Assembly (NCBI GenBank): GCA_964203235.1
Contig: CAXNLE010000001.1
Coordinates: 744,001-808,000, forward strand
Source of the DNA: BACL27 sp964203235
GTDB lineage: Bacteria > Actinomycetota > Acidimicrobiia > Acidimicrobiales > Ilumatobacteraceae
DNA length: 64,000 nucleotides
Direction: 5' to 3'
Each line of letters starts with the position of its first letter. The first letter of the stretch is position 1. A program made the translations under genes and the position numbers. Positions 1-8,183 of this stretch are shown one piece after another. Below the pieces are notes generated by a model, which saw only the letters and a program-made list of their open reading frames with translations, did not search any database and had not been told where the DNA came from.

Positions 1-898
1 TCTCGAGCAAAATCGCTTGGCGTAATGTTGGGTCATGACTGATTTGACGAATCGCGGGCACTGGATTGAGCAAGAGCAAATCTTCGGGTAACTGGTCGTC
101 TTCAATCATTGACAACAAAATTGCTGTTGTGCCAAGTTTCAAATATGTTGCGACTTCGCTCATATTCGCATCGCCAACAATCACGTGAAGCCTTCTGTAC
201 TTAGTCGGGTCACAGTGTGGTTCGTCGCGAGTATTAACAATTGGCCGTTTCAGAGTGGTTTCGAGTCCAACCTCTTCTTCAAAAAAATCAGCGCGCTGGC
301 TGATCTGAAATGCAACCGAATCTTTTGGCATTGACTCAAATTCGGTGCCGACTTTTCCGGCACCGCAAAATACCTGGCGAGTAACAAAATGGGTTGTGAT
401 CAATGCAGCCATCTTGGCGAAAGGTAATTCACGCGCAAGCAAATAATTCTCATGGCATCCGTAACTGTTGCCTTTTCCATCCGAATTGTTTTTATACGCG
501 ATTAATTCAGCGCCCTCAGGCAAGAAACCATTCGCAGCAATCATGCTTTGTCGCACGATTTCTTCACCCGCTCTGTCATAAATCAATGCCTCATCAACCG
601 ACCTACATTCAGGGGTTGATACTTCTGGGTGTGCATGGTCAACGTAATATCTGGCACCATTCGTTAAAACAGTATTAACCAAGTGCATCTCGATCTCAGG
701 CGGAAACGAATCGTCCAATGAAAAACCTCTTGCGTCGTTGCCGGGTCGTTCGTTTTCAAAATCCCAGCCAATATTTTGATCGAAGCGACCCACATACGAA
801 TTTATTAATAACGACGACGCCGTAACCGCGCTTGCATCCATACCCTTGGCGATGATCCCGTACTCGGTCTCGATGCCACAGATTTTCGGAATACTCAC
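1..898 (-). CDS. dop: Pup deamidase/depupylase Dop (3' end cut by window)
   Basis: Dop deamidates the C-terminal Gln of Pup and removes Pup from substrates in the actinobacterial proteasome pathway; it belongs to the carboxylate-amine ligase fold shared with PafA. Translating the minus strand from GTG at 898 gives 299 codons before the window edge. The N-terminal GIETEYGI motif carries the metal/ATP-binding Glu at residue 10; NGARYYVDHAHPE, KNNSDGKG and SYGCHENYL follow, all characteristic of Dop. A GAGG Shine-Dalgarno lies across the end of arc, only 7 nt upstream. The arc-dop order is the usual one; pup and the 20S proteasome genes would be expected beyond position 1. PafA is the alternative, but the position after arc and the match to Dop favour Dop. 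Confidence 0.95.
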   Translation of the reverse strand, partial: MSIPKICGIETEYGIIAKGMDASAVTASSLLINSYVGRFDQNIGWDFENERPGNDARGFSLDDSFPPEIEMHLVNTVLTNGARYYVDHAHPEVSTPECRSVDEALIYDRAGEEIVRQSMIAANGFLPEGAELIAYKNNSDGKGNSYGCHENYLLARELPFAKMAALITTHFVTRQVFCGAGKVGTEFESMPKDSVAFQISQRADFFEEEVGLETTLKRPIVNTRDEPHCDPTKYRRLHVIVGDANMSEVATYLKLGTTAILLSMIEDDQLPEDLLLLNPVPAIRQISHDPTLRQAILLE

Positions 899-905
899 CG
901 AATCC

Positions 906-2582
906 TCAGAGGTATTGTCCTGTTGCGGTTTTTTCTATCGCACGACCACCCGACTTTGAGTCGCTTTCGTTTTTGACAAGAGTGCGAATGAATACGATTC
1001 GCTCACCTTTTTTGCCGGAAATCTTCGCCCAGTCATCTGGGTTTGTTGTGTTCGGAAGATCTTCGTGCTCTTTGAATTCTTGACGTATAGACAGGGTCAA
1101 ATCTTGCAATTGAATACCGCCTTCGCCGCCAGCAATAAGACGCTTGATTGCGAGTTTTTTTGCTCGTCTTACAATGTTTTCAATCATCGCACCAGACGAG
1201 AAATCTTTAAAATACATTACGTCGCGGTCACCATTTTGATAAGTGACCTCAAGAAATCGATTGTCGTCGTCTTGGCGATACATCTCGGCCACCGTCGCTT
1301 CAATCATCATCGATACTGTTTTTTCTATATCGCCGCCATTGCGCTCTATCTCGCTAGCAGAAATAGGTACTTCGCTGGTCAAATATCTACCAAAAATTTG
1401 TCTTGCCGAATCAGCATTGGGTCGGTCGATACGAATCTTTACGTCGAGTCTTCCAGGGCGGAGAATTGCTGGGTCAATTAAATCTTCTCGGTTAGTTGCG
1501 CCAATAACAATCACATTTCGCAAACCCTCTACCCCGTCAATTTCGGCGAGCAATTGTGGAACGATGGTTGACTCCATATCAGACGAAATTCCGGTGCCGC
1601 GAGTTCGAAACATCGAATCCATTTCATCGAAGAAGACAATTACTGGCCAACCTTCTTCGCTCTTTTCGCGTGCTCTTTGAAATACCAATCGAATCTGTCG
1701 CTCGGTTTCGCCAACATACTTATTGAGTAACTCGGGTCCCTTGATATTTATGAAGTAACTTCGGGCCTTTTCTCCACCGTTCGCATTAGAAACCTTTTTC
1801 GCGAGGCTATTTGCAACCGCTTTAGCAATTAAGGTTTTGCCACAACCTGGTGGCCCGTACAGCAAGATTCCTTTGGGTGCTGGTAAGTGGTATTCAGCGA
1901 ATAGTTCGCTGTACAAAAAAGGCATTTCAACTGCGTCCGCGATCTGCTCAATTTGCGAATCAAGCCCACCGATATCTTTGTATGAAATATCGGGTACCTC
2001 TTCAAGCAGTAAATGTTCAACCTCGGGTTGTGTTAAACGCTCTAGTAGAAGATTGGATTTTGCGTCCATCCGCAAAAGATCACCATTTCGAAGATGTATT
2101 CCGCGCAGTGAGTCCGCTAATTCACAGACACGCTCGTCATCACCGCGTCCGGTGACAACAGCACGGACACCATCTTCAAGAACTTCTTTGAGATGAACAA
2201 CCTCACCTATCGGCTCAGACGCGCGAATCTTGATCACATTGAAACTTTCGTTGAGAACAACTTCTGCACCACGCTCAATTTTTTCAAAATCAATATCGGG
2301 GTTTACAGTAACTCTCATTTTTCGACCGTTTGTCAGAATGTCAACGGTCAAGTCATCATTTTTGCCGACGATAACTCCATACCCAGAAGGTGGCTGCGTC
2401 AATTTCTCGACTTCATCTCGTAATGTCGAGATGTGTTCACGAGATTCTCGAAGTGTGTATGAGAGTTTTTCGTTTTGAGCTACAGCGTGAGCAAGTTGAC
2501 CTTTGGCCTCGAGCAATTTGTCTTCGAGATGTCGCGCATGCTCTTGCGCTGACTCAGGACTTTGGTCTCCTGCTCGTGCCAT
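906..2582 (-). CDS. arc: Proteasomal ATPase ARC/Mpa
   Basis: Hexameric AAA+ ATPase that recognises pupylated proteins, unfolds them and feeds them to the 20S proteasome. The 558-residue product has an N-terminal coiled coil (about residues 10-62), an OB-fold interdomain (about 65-190), Walker A GPPGCGKT at 243-250, Walker B VFFDEMD, and the exact C-terminal GQYL that docks into the proteasome alpha ring. I start at ATG 2582, preceded by AGAGG at good spacing; an upstream in-frame TTG at 2630 would add 16 residues unlike the family and has no ribosome-binding site. It forms an operon with dop 7 nt downstream. Nothing appears degenerate. Confidence 0.96.
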   Translation of the reverse strand: MARAGDQSPESAQEHARHLEDKLLEAKGQLAHAVAQNEKLSYTLRESREHISTLRDEVEKLTQPPSGYGVIVGKNDDLTVDILTNGRKMRVTVNPDIDFEKIERGAEVVLNESFNVIKIRASEPIGEVVHLKEVLEDGVRAVVTGRGDDERVCELADSLRGIHLRNGDLLRMDAKSNLLLERLTQPEVEHLLLEEVPDISYKDIGGLDSQIEQIADAVEMPFLYSELFAEYHLPAPKGILLYGPPGCGKTLIAKAVANSLAKKVSNANGGEKARSYFINIKGPELLNKYVGETERQIRLVFQRAREKSEEGWPVIVFFDEMDSMFRTRGTGISSDMESTIVPQLLAEIDGVEGLRNVIVIGATNREDLIDPAILRPGRLDVKIRIDRPNADSARQIFGRYLTSEVPISASEIERNGGDIEKTVSMMIEATVAEMYRQDDDNRFLEVTYQNGDRDVMYFKDFSSGAMIENIVRRAKKLAIKRLIAGGEGGIQLQDLTLSIRQEFKEHEDLPNTTNPDDWAKISGKKGERIVFIRTLVKNESDSKSGGRAIEKTATGQYL

Positions 2583-2734
2583 CGTGAATTTTGCCTCTCG
2601 TCGTATCTCTGCGCCTACCGTATAGGTCAATCTGCAAGATGCAAATATAGTGAATTAACTAAACCGCCAAGTCAATGAAATTGCCGTGTAACATATTCTC
2701 GTTGCGGTATAAGTCTTAAACAAGGGAGCGTCAA

Positions 2735-2980
2735 ATGAAGGTATGGATTGATCAGGATCTCTGCACAGGCGATGGTCTTTGCGAAGAAATTGCTCCTGAT
2801 GTTTTTACTTTGCTCGACGATGGTTTGGCTTATGTTCGCGAGGGTGCAAAAGTTTTCGCAACAGCAAAAGGCAATGAACAGGGTGCTGCGGGCGTTGCTA
2901 ATTTCCCTGATGCGATGCTTGATGCAGTTGTTGAATCCGCTGAAGAATGCCCAGGAGAGTGCATTTTCATCGAGCCGTAA
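2735..2980 (+). CDS. Small ferredoxin
   Basis: An 81-residue acidic single-cluster ferredoxin, a soluble electron carrier. Cys10, Cys16 and Cys72 (followed by Pro73) give the pattern of the actinobacterial [3Fe-4S]/[4Fe-4S] ferredoxins that often serve P450s or other oxidoreductases; position 13, where a fourth ligand would sit, is Asp, and an extra Cys76 lies just after the last motif. AGGGAG sits about 8 nt before the ATG. It is divergent from arc and convergent with trmI. Its redox partner is not evident from neighbours, though a desaturase lies 5 kb away. Confidence 0.88.
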   Translation: MKVWIDQDLCTGDGLCEEIAPDVFTLLDDGLAYVREGAKVFATAKGNEQGAAGVANFPDAMLDAVVESAEECPGECIFIEP

Positions 2981-2997
2981 TTTATCGGTTTGAAGTT

Positions 2998-3759
2998 TTA
3001 AGCGCCGATATATCTGGCGCTTGTCAAGAAGCCGGTGTGTGCAACCATTCTGTGATCAGGGCGAACTGATGCACCTTCAATATGCCAAGTTCGGTGCAGA
3101 ACCTCAAGCGTTCGTCGGTCTAGCCATCCGTCCCCCATCGCTTCTTGGGTTCGCACAGCCTGGGTGATGCTCGGCGAATAAGAAACAACTAGCGCACCTC
3201 TTCGCAACACTTTGTTGGCGTGCTCAATGACCTGCCACGGTTCAGGTAAATCTAAAACCATTCGATCAAAATCTGTTTCTTCGATACCTAAATAGGCGTC
3301 ACGAATTGAGACGCTGTATCTTTCAAGCGCTGATTCTCCGAGAAACTCACGAACATTTGTCTGCGCACGATTCGCAAAATCTTCTCGCAATTCGTAACCG
3401 GTGATGATTGCCCCGTATCGAAGCATCGTCATTGATAGAGCGCCAGATCCGAGCCCAGACTCGAAAACTTTCACACCAGGCGTAATGTCGGCCATCATGC
3501 AAATTGGTGCGAGATCTTTTGGGTAAATAACTTGTGCACCGCGTGGCATTTGTACAACAAAGTCTTCAAGAGTTGGGCGCAATGCAATGTAATACGCGCC
3601 TTTGGTTGATTGCACGGTTGCACCTTCGTGCACATCAATAATCAGACTGTGTGCGAGAAAGCCAGCATGAGTGTGAAACTCGCCATTTTCTTTTAATGTA
3701 AATAAATAACGTCGCTTTTTTACATCAAGAAGAAGAACCTTTTCGCCGTAATTAAACAT
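2998..3759 (-). CDS. trmI: tRNA (adenine-58-N1)-methyltransferase TrmI
   Basis: Uses S-adenosylmethionine to methylate A58 in the T loop of tRNAs, as a homotetramer. The 253-residue protein has the small N-terminal beta domain, a SAM-binding FESGLGSGALS motif, the acidic GYELRED loop and the catalytic-site motif DLPEPW, all diagnostic of the TrmI/TRM61 family. The length matches bacterial TrmI. In mycobacteria trmI also lies next to the mpa-dop locus, so the neighbourhood is conserved apart from the ferredoxin in between. The last codons form a hairpin (3000-3022) with 7-bp arms and no good T-tract. Confidence 0.95.
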   Translation of the reverse strand: MFNYGEKVLLLDVKKRRYLFTLKENGEFHTHAGFLAHSLIIDVHEGATVQSTKGAYYIALRPTLEDFVVQMPRGAQVIYPKDLAPICMMADITPGVKVFESGLGSGALSMTMLRYGAIITGYELREDFANRAQTNVREFLGESALERYSVSIRDAYLGIEETDFDRMVLDLPEPWQVIEHANKVLRRGALVVSYSPSITQAVRTQEAMGDGWLDRRTLEVLHRTWHIEGASVRPDHRMVAHTGFLTSARYIGA

Positions 3760-3798
3760 CTGCAGGTCTGATTTCGAAAAATCTAAGCAACATATGCA

Positions 3799-3957
3799 TT
3801 AACGATCTGAACGCGATTTGATCGTAATTGAGTCACCCTGCCGAAACTTGCGCCGAACAACTTGTTGGTTTGACTGTTTCAAATGTCTTCGCAAAAATCG
3901 ATACACACCGAACCAGAAACTCAACTTTGCAGATCGGGAGATGAACTTTTGAAACAT
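3799..3957 (-). CDS. Small basic protein, 52 residues (hypothetical)
   Basis: ATG at 3957 opens a 52-codon frame ending in TAA, 21 nt downstream of the 71-residue gene and in the same direction. The product is strongly basic (many Arg and Lys), begins MFQKFISRSAKLSFWFGVYR and has an amphipathic rather than membrane-spanning N-terminus. I do not recognise the family. Support comes from its position in a run of small co-directional genes, its filling an otherwise empty 220-bp gap and its lack of any competing frame. The ribosome-binding site is weak (GGAA), so a non-coding explanation remains possible. Confidence 0.5.
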   Translation of the reverse strand: MFQKFISRSAKLSFWFGVYRFLRRHLKQSNQQVVRRKFRQGDSITIKSRSDR

Positions 3958-3978
3958 CGGTTACAATTTCCGCGTTGA

Positions 3979-4194
3979 TTACTTGTTGCTAAGTATTTCA
4001 ATGATGCTGCGATTTTTTTTGCCACTGCGCTTGCCAAACATGAATGCGGTTAATAGCGCCACGATTGCGACTCCGATTTTAATCAATCTGATTTGCTCGG
4101 ACTTGTCAGCGACTTTCGACTGAATATCTTCCTGAAACGAAACTAAGTGCTGTTGTAACTCTTCACGCGTGACACGTTGCTCTAGTTGCGTCAT
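3979..4194 (-). CDS. Small single-span membrane protein (hypothetical)
   Basis: A 71-residue protein with a charged, probably helical N-terminal half (about residues 1-38, predicted cytoplasmic coiled-coil-like), one hydrophobic segment (about 39-55, IKIGVAIVALLTAFMFG) and a short basic tail GKRSGKKNR. No named family is recognised. It lies 3 nt after the holin-like gene, so the two are almost certainly cotranscribed; a membrane-associated partner of that protein is a plausible but unproven role. Confidence 0.7.
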   Translation of the reverse strand: MTQLEQRVTREELQQHLVSFQEDIQSKVADKSEQIRLIKIGVAIVALLTAFMFGKRSGKKNRSIIEILSNK

Positions 4195-4197
4195 AAC

Positions 4198-4512
4198 TTA
4201 TTTTTCGAGCGTTCCGCGTTTGATTCGCGAGTTCGCCACAAATCCAACTACTAAACAAATAAAAACAGTAATCAGATAGCAGAGCCACGACCAAGTATTA
4301 GATGCACCCAATGGGGTTGTCTGTACCAGCCTTAAAACACCTAACGATCCGATTACAATGCCGATGCTTATCAACACAGCAGCGAATAGGCCAAATGCAA
4401 GCCAACGACCAGCGCCCCGTAGTGGATCTATCGCCTCTTGTTTCGCGTATTTGATAACAAGGTCGTACAACTCTGAAATTTTGATCTTCGCTTGTGTTTC
4501 GTCAGCGGGCAC
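4198..4512 (-). CDS. Holin-X-like two-span membrane protein
   Basis: A 104-residue integral membrane protein with a helical N-terminal stretch (ISELYDLVIKYAKQEAIDPL) followed by two hydrophobic segments at about residues 38-62 and 74-96. This is the layout of the widespread actinobacterial holin superfamily III/phage-holin-like proteins (PF07332 type); the name reflects fold similarity, and these chromosomal members are not phage genes. GTG start at 4512. A TAGAAT box lies exactly 6 nt upstream of it (4519-4524), so the mRNA may be leaderless. First gene of a three-gene run of small proteins. Confidence 0.78.
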   Translation of the reverse strand: MPADETQAKIKISELYDLVIKYAKQEAIDPLRGAGRWLAFGLFAAVLISIGIVIGSLGVLRLVQTTPLGASNTWSWLCYLITVFICLVVGFVANSRIKRGTLEK

Positions 4513-4518
4513 TAACTC

Positions 4519-4524
4519 ATTCTA
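4519..4524 (-). promoter_or_regulatory. Putative -10 box for leaderless start at 4512
   Basis: TAGAAT on the minus strand, separated by 6 nt (GAGTTA) from the GTG start, with no Shine-Dalgarno. This places the transcription start at or next to the first base of the start codon. Confidence 0.5.
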
Positions 4525-4547
4525 CGAGATCATTCCACGAGGAAGCC

Positions 4548-5999
4548 CTATTTAAGTGGCGCAACCTTCTCAAGGTCAATTGAATCGGAACCAGTCGCCA
4601 AAGATGAAATTAGCGAATTCCAAATTGGGATATATATCTCTATGGTTGAAGTACCCGTGCCATTTAGTAGCAATGTAAACATTGTCGAATGATCATCGCT
4701 GAACGGAAAAACCCCAGAAAGCGCTTTGACTCCTGTGAGCGTGCCAGTTTTACCTCGCAACACATTGAACGCTGGTCCAGTCATGAAGTTCTCGCGCAAT
4801 GTACCTATTGATCCGGCAATAGACATGCCCTTGACTAAGTCGCTGTTTGCACCAGCACGTTGTAACAACGAAGTCAGCAAATCGCACGTCAATTGGGTTG
4901 AGCGGTCTAATCCTGAGCCATCGCCAAGCGCAACCCCTGCCGAAGGTAGTTGCCATTCAACAATCTTGTCAGCGACGACTTGTAATCCAGCGAGACGTGT
5001 CGCTGCGCCTTTCGACACTCGTCCGATTTCTTTCAACAACAATTCAGCAGTGTTGTTGTCACTATTTGTCAACATTTCGGCGACAATGTCACGAAGTGGG
5101 ACTGAATCAATTTTTGCGATTTGTGGAGTGTCTGGTGGTGCGGTGTCAATATCTGGAGAACCTTTAACAAATATTCCGCTTTCTTTCAATAGACGAGTGA
5201 ACTCTTTTGCAGCAGCAAATGCTGGGTTTGCCAATTTCACCGGAGACTCAGAAGTGTTCGCGTCATTAATCATCAGCGCACCAAGTGGACCGGCTTCGGT
5301 GCCTCGGATTCCGTCACCCCAGTTGGGCGAATAACGCTCGCGATCATAAAGCGACTCATCACCGATGACACTGCCTTGAATACTCTTGATGCCCGATGCG
5401 ACTAGTGATTCAACAAGACCTTCAACATATGTTGGCGTCATAGTCGGATACTTTTCGGTTGGCGGATAAGAGCGCGTCGAAAGCAGTGGATCACCAGAAC
5501 CAACAAGCCAGAGATCTCCGCGCACGACAGAGCCCTCAACGACGCCGAGAAGCTTCGTAGAAAAAACAGTTTCTGGCTTAATCACTTCTAGTGCGACTGC
5601 TGCAGTGAGAAGTTTCATGTTGCTGCCCGGAATCAGTGCAAGGTCTGAGCGTAAAGAATAAATCTCTCTATCATCCGTGCGAACTGTCAGGCAAGAATCA
5701 GCAGGCAACGTTGTGCTTAATTGTTGCAGTTTCGCAGCCACCCGAACCTTAAGTGTCGAGTCGATAAGAGCCTGTGGGATTCTTCTCGCTGAAAATATCG
5801 GTGTCACTGGCGGCTTGTCAAGTTGATCTGAGACTTTTAAAGTTGCAGCACGAGTTTCTTTAGTCTCGGCAACTTCTATTGCTGAAACTAACGGAACACA
5901 TCCAATTAAAGTTACGAATAGCAATACGCCGATAAGTGTGTTGATTTGTGTTCGCTCGCAATAGTCGTTAAAGCGTTGTCGTTGTTTGCGAAACTTCAC
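4548..5999 (-). CDS. dacB: D-alanyl-D-alanine carboxypeptidase/endopeptidase, PBP4 type (peptidase S13)
   Basis: Periplasmic-facing low-molecular-mass penicillin-binding protein that trims or cleaves peptidoglycan cross-links. The 483-residue product has a basic N-terminus and a hydrophobic signal/anchor segment (about residues 21-40), then the three active-site motifs of family S13: SNMK in PGSNMKLLTA, the SDN triad in TNSDNNTAE, and KTG in RGKTGTLTG. Length fits PBP4/DacB. Start is GTG at 5999, whose GTGA overlaps the stop of the upstream acyl-CoA synthetase, implying translational coupling. Confidence 0.93.
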   Translation of the reverse strand: MKFRKQRQRFNDYCERTQINTLIGVLLFVTLIGCVPLVSAIEVAETKETRAATLKVSDQLDKPPVTPIFSARRIPQALIDSTLKVRVAAKLQQLSTTLPADSCLTVRTDDREIYSLRSDLALIPGSNMKLLTAAVALEVIKPETVFSTKLLGVVEGSVVRGDLWLVGSGDPLLSTRSYPPTEKYPTMTPTYVEGLVESLVASGIKSIQGSVIGDESLYDRERYSPNWGDGIRGTEAGPLGALMINDANTSESPVKLANPAFAAAKEFTRLLKESGIFVKGSPDIDTAPPDTPQIAKIDSVPLRDIVAEMLTNSDNNTAELLLKEIGRVSKGAATRLAGLQVVADKIVEWQLPSAGVALGDGSGLDRSTQLTCDLLTSLLQRAGANSDLVKGMSIAGSIGTLRENFMTGPAFNVLRGKTGTLTGVKALSGVFPFSDDHSTMFTLLLNGTGTSTIEIYIPIWNSLISSLATGSDSIDLEKVAPLK

Positions 6000-8161
6000 T
6001 TAGCGACTCCACACCATTTTGAATATTGATATGAAAGTGCGAGTGCTCTGGCTGCGCGTTGTCCGTTCGCATAGCAAAGTCTCCCCGACTCTTGAACTGC
6101 TTTTACCCCTGGATTATCCACATCAGCCACACCTAATTCTGTTGCAACAAGAATCGGCTTACCCGTCTCTGCAGACAATTCAAAGGCGATTTGGGCGAAT
6201 CTTTCATCTTGCCGTTGGTGATAACTGACAATTCGTTCCAAACCAAACTCGGGATAGAAATGTCCTTCGGTCATTAGTCGTGCTTGGTTGGATTGAATTC
6301 CAAGTCCTAGAAATATTATTGAGTCGACACCTGGATGCGTGGCGATTAATCGCATCACTTCAGGAATCGTGTCGCGTGTCTCTCCACCTGCACAGTCGAC
6401 TGGATTGTTGTGACTCCAGCGATCTGGCAATAGCGCCGAGATTGCTTCACTCAAATCTTGAGGCAATGTGATTAAATTCAAAACATTGTCGTTCGAGATG
6501 ACGTCGGATGTCACGACTCCCCAGCCACCAACAGTCGTCAGGACAACTACATTTGGCCCCTTTGGTAGTGGCTGAGTCGCAAAGGTTGCAGCAATATCAA
6601 AAGCCTCTTCAGCGTTGGTCACTCGAGTTACGCCATTGGCAAAACAAACTCCATCAAAAACACGATCGTTACTTGCTAAAGCACCGGTGTGGCTTGCCGC
6701 AGCAAGTGCCCCGCTTGATGTTGATCCACCCTTGACAACTACGAGTGGCTTAACTGCGCTAATTGATTTCATACTTGCGGCAAGTTTTTCGCCATCTTGG
6801 ATTCCTTCTAGGTACACAAGTGCAACGCGTGTTGCTTCGTCAGTAGCAAAAAAGTCTAAAACTTCGGGCACGCCCGTGCATGCAGCATTGCCGGCTGAAA
6901 TCGCACGAGCAATACCTACATTTGTAAATCGCGCATAGTTCATAAAACTTGAAACGAAATTACCGCTCTGGCTCGCTACCGAAATTGCACCTTTTGGCGG
7001 ATATGGCCCCACAATTTGTGCACAAAGGTTTATTGGTGTGCTGACAAGCCCTTGCCCATTCGGGCCGATTAACAAAATATCGAGTTCGCGCGCTTTATCT
7101 TTTAGTAACTGTTGGGCTTGCACTCCAGACTCACCGGCTTCGCCATAGCCAGCGGAAGTGATGTAAACAGAGCGAATGTTTTTTCGGGCGCAAGCTTCAA
7201 GGATTGAAATATTTGTTGATGCCGGCGTGCATACAAAAGCCAGATCAATCTCATTTGCTGGTAAATCATCGATCGTGGCAACAGATTGCACTCCGAGTAC
7301 TTCGGCAAGTTCAAGATGTGTGGCGAAGATCTGTCCCTTGTAGCCGCACGAAATGAGATTATGTAATGAGACGAAGCCGAACTTTCCTGGGTGGGTTGAA
7401 GCACCGACAACGACCACACCTCTTGGGTTGAATAGCGACTCAAAAAATCGACCGGTTGTATTTGACGATATTTCTCTAGACGGTGTCAGCACATCTTTTA
7501 CGACAAGTGCATCGACAGCAACTATCGAGCCGTCACTTCGAACCAAGATCGGGTTTATGTCAATTGAAGAACAACTTGGGTCGCTTTCAGCGGCATTTGA
7601 AAGCGCAACCAATGCATCTGCTAGCTGATCCTTTGAAACCGCCGACTCACCACGAAAACTTTCAAAAATCTTTTGTTGATGCAACCGCCCTTGTAAAGCG
7701 AGAGCACCAGATTTAGAAAGTGGCACCGGAGCAAATGCAACATCTGCGATAACTTCTGCATAAATACCGCCAAGACCGAGCATGACAAATAATCCAAATT
7801 GTGGATCGCGCATCACCCCTGCGATAAATTCACGCTTACCTGATTCCATTTTGGCAACTAGTAGCGAAACATCACCATCATCAACAGTTGCTTTCGCTAA
7901 TAATTCGCGTGCGGCTATCGCTGTGGCATCAGCAGAGTTAACACCAAGTCGAACAAGCCCTCGCTCGGTCTTATGTGCAATTGAGTCACCGCATAATTTC
8001 ACAACCACGGGGAAACCAATTTGTTCGGCTGCTTTGACAGCATTTTCGATTGGATCGCCATCTAGTGTGACTTCTAATTCGGCAGCGAAAACGACACCAA
8101 ATTGTTGAAGAAGCGATTTAGATTTAGCCTCTGAAAGCGTTGTCTGACCCGAGATAATCAC
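5996..8161 (-). CDS. Acyl-CoA synthetase, ADP(NDP)-forming
   Basis: Member of the NDP-forming acyl-CoA synthetase superfamily, which interconverts an acid, CoA and NTP with acyl-CoA, NDP and phosphate. Order of domains: ATP-grasp at the N-terminus (LSEAKSKSLLQQFGV, then FPVVVKLCG and the SIDINP segment), a CoA-binding Rossmann domain (FNPRGVVVVGASTHPGKFG) and succinyl-CoA-ligase-like domains with the conserved SHTGALA. Beta-then-alpha order differs from the commoner alpha-then-beta fusions. Acid substrate cannot be told. The frame extends to a codon at 8263, but that overlaps the divergent desaturase; GTG at 8161 has TACTCT exactly 6 nt upstream and begins just before the family's first motif, giving 721 residues. 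Confidence 0.85.
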   Translation of the reverse strand: MIISGQTTLSEAKSKSLLQQFGVVFAAELEVTLDGDPIENAVKAAEQIGFPVVVKLCGDSIAHKTERGLVRLGVNSADATAIAARELLAKATVDDGDVSLLVAKMESGKREFIAGVMRDPQFGLFVMLGLGGIYAEVIADVAFAPVPLSKSGALALQGRLHQQKIFESFRGESAVSKDQLADALVALSNAAESDPSCSSIDINPILVRSDGSIVAVDALVVKDVLTPSREISSNTTGRFFESLFNPRGVVVVGASTHPGKFGFVSLHNLISCGYKGQIFATHLELAEVLGVQSVATIDDLPANEIDLAFVCTPASTNISILEACARKNIRSVYITSAGYGEAGESGVQAQQLLKDKARELDILLIGPNGQGLVSTPINLCAQIVGPYPPKGAISVASQSGNFVSSFMNYARFTNVGIARAISAGNAACTGVPEVLDFFATDEATRVALVYLEGIQDGEKLAASMKSISAVKPLVVVKGGSTSSGALAAASHTGALASNDRVFDGVCFANGVTRVTNAEEAFDIAATFATQPLPKGPNVVVLTTVGGWGVVTSDVISNDNVLNLITLPQDLSEAISALLPDRWSHNNPVDCAGGETRDTIPEVMRLIATHPGVDSIIFLGLGIQSNQARLMTEGHFYPEFGLERIVSYHQRQDERFAQIAFELSAETGKPILVATELGVADVDNPGVKAVQESGRLCYANGQRAARALALSYQYSKWCGVAK

Positions 8162-8167
8162 ATCGTC

Positions 8168-8177
8168 AGAGTAGTGT
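8168..8177. promoter_or_regulatory. Overlapping divergent -10 boxes of two leaderless genes
   Basis: On the minus strand TACTCT (8173-8168) lies 6 nt before GTG 8161; on the plus strand TAGTGT (8172-8177) lies 6 nt before ATG 8184. The two boxes share the base pairs TA at 8172-8173. Only 22 bp separate the two start codons, so each mRNA would start at or near its start codon. Confidence 0.6.
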
Positions 8178-8183
8178 GAGGCG

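Noticed and set aside
403..678. A 91-codon plus-strand frame
   Set aside because: It lies inside dop, antisense, with no family resemblance; the minus-strand Dop match is unambiguous.
2583..2630. Longer ARC start at TTG 2630
   Set aside because: ATG 2582 has a good ribosome-binding site and matches the family start; the extra residues do not.
3000..3022. 7-bp hairpin in the last codons of trmI as a terminator
   Set aside because: Loop of 9 and no T-run; only mentioned in passing.
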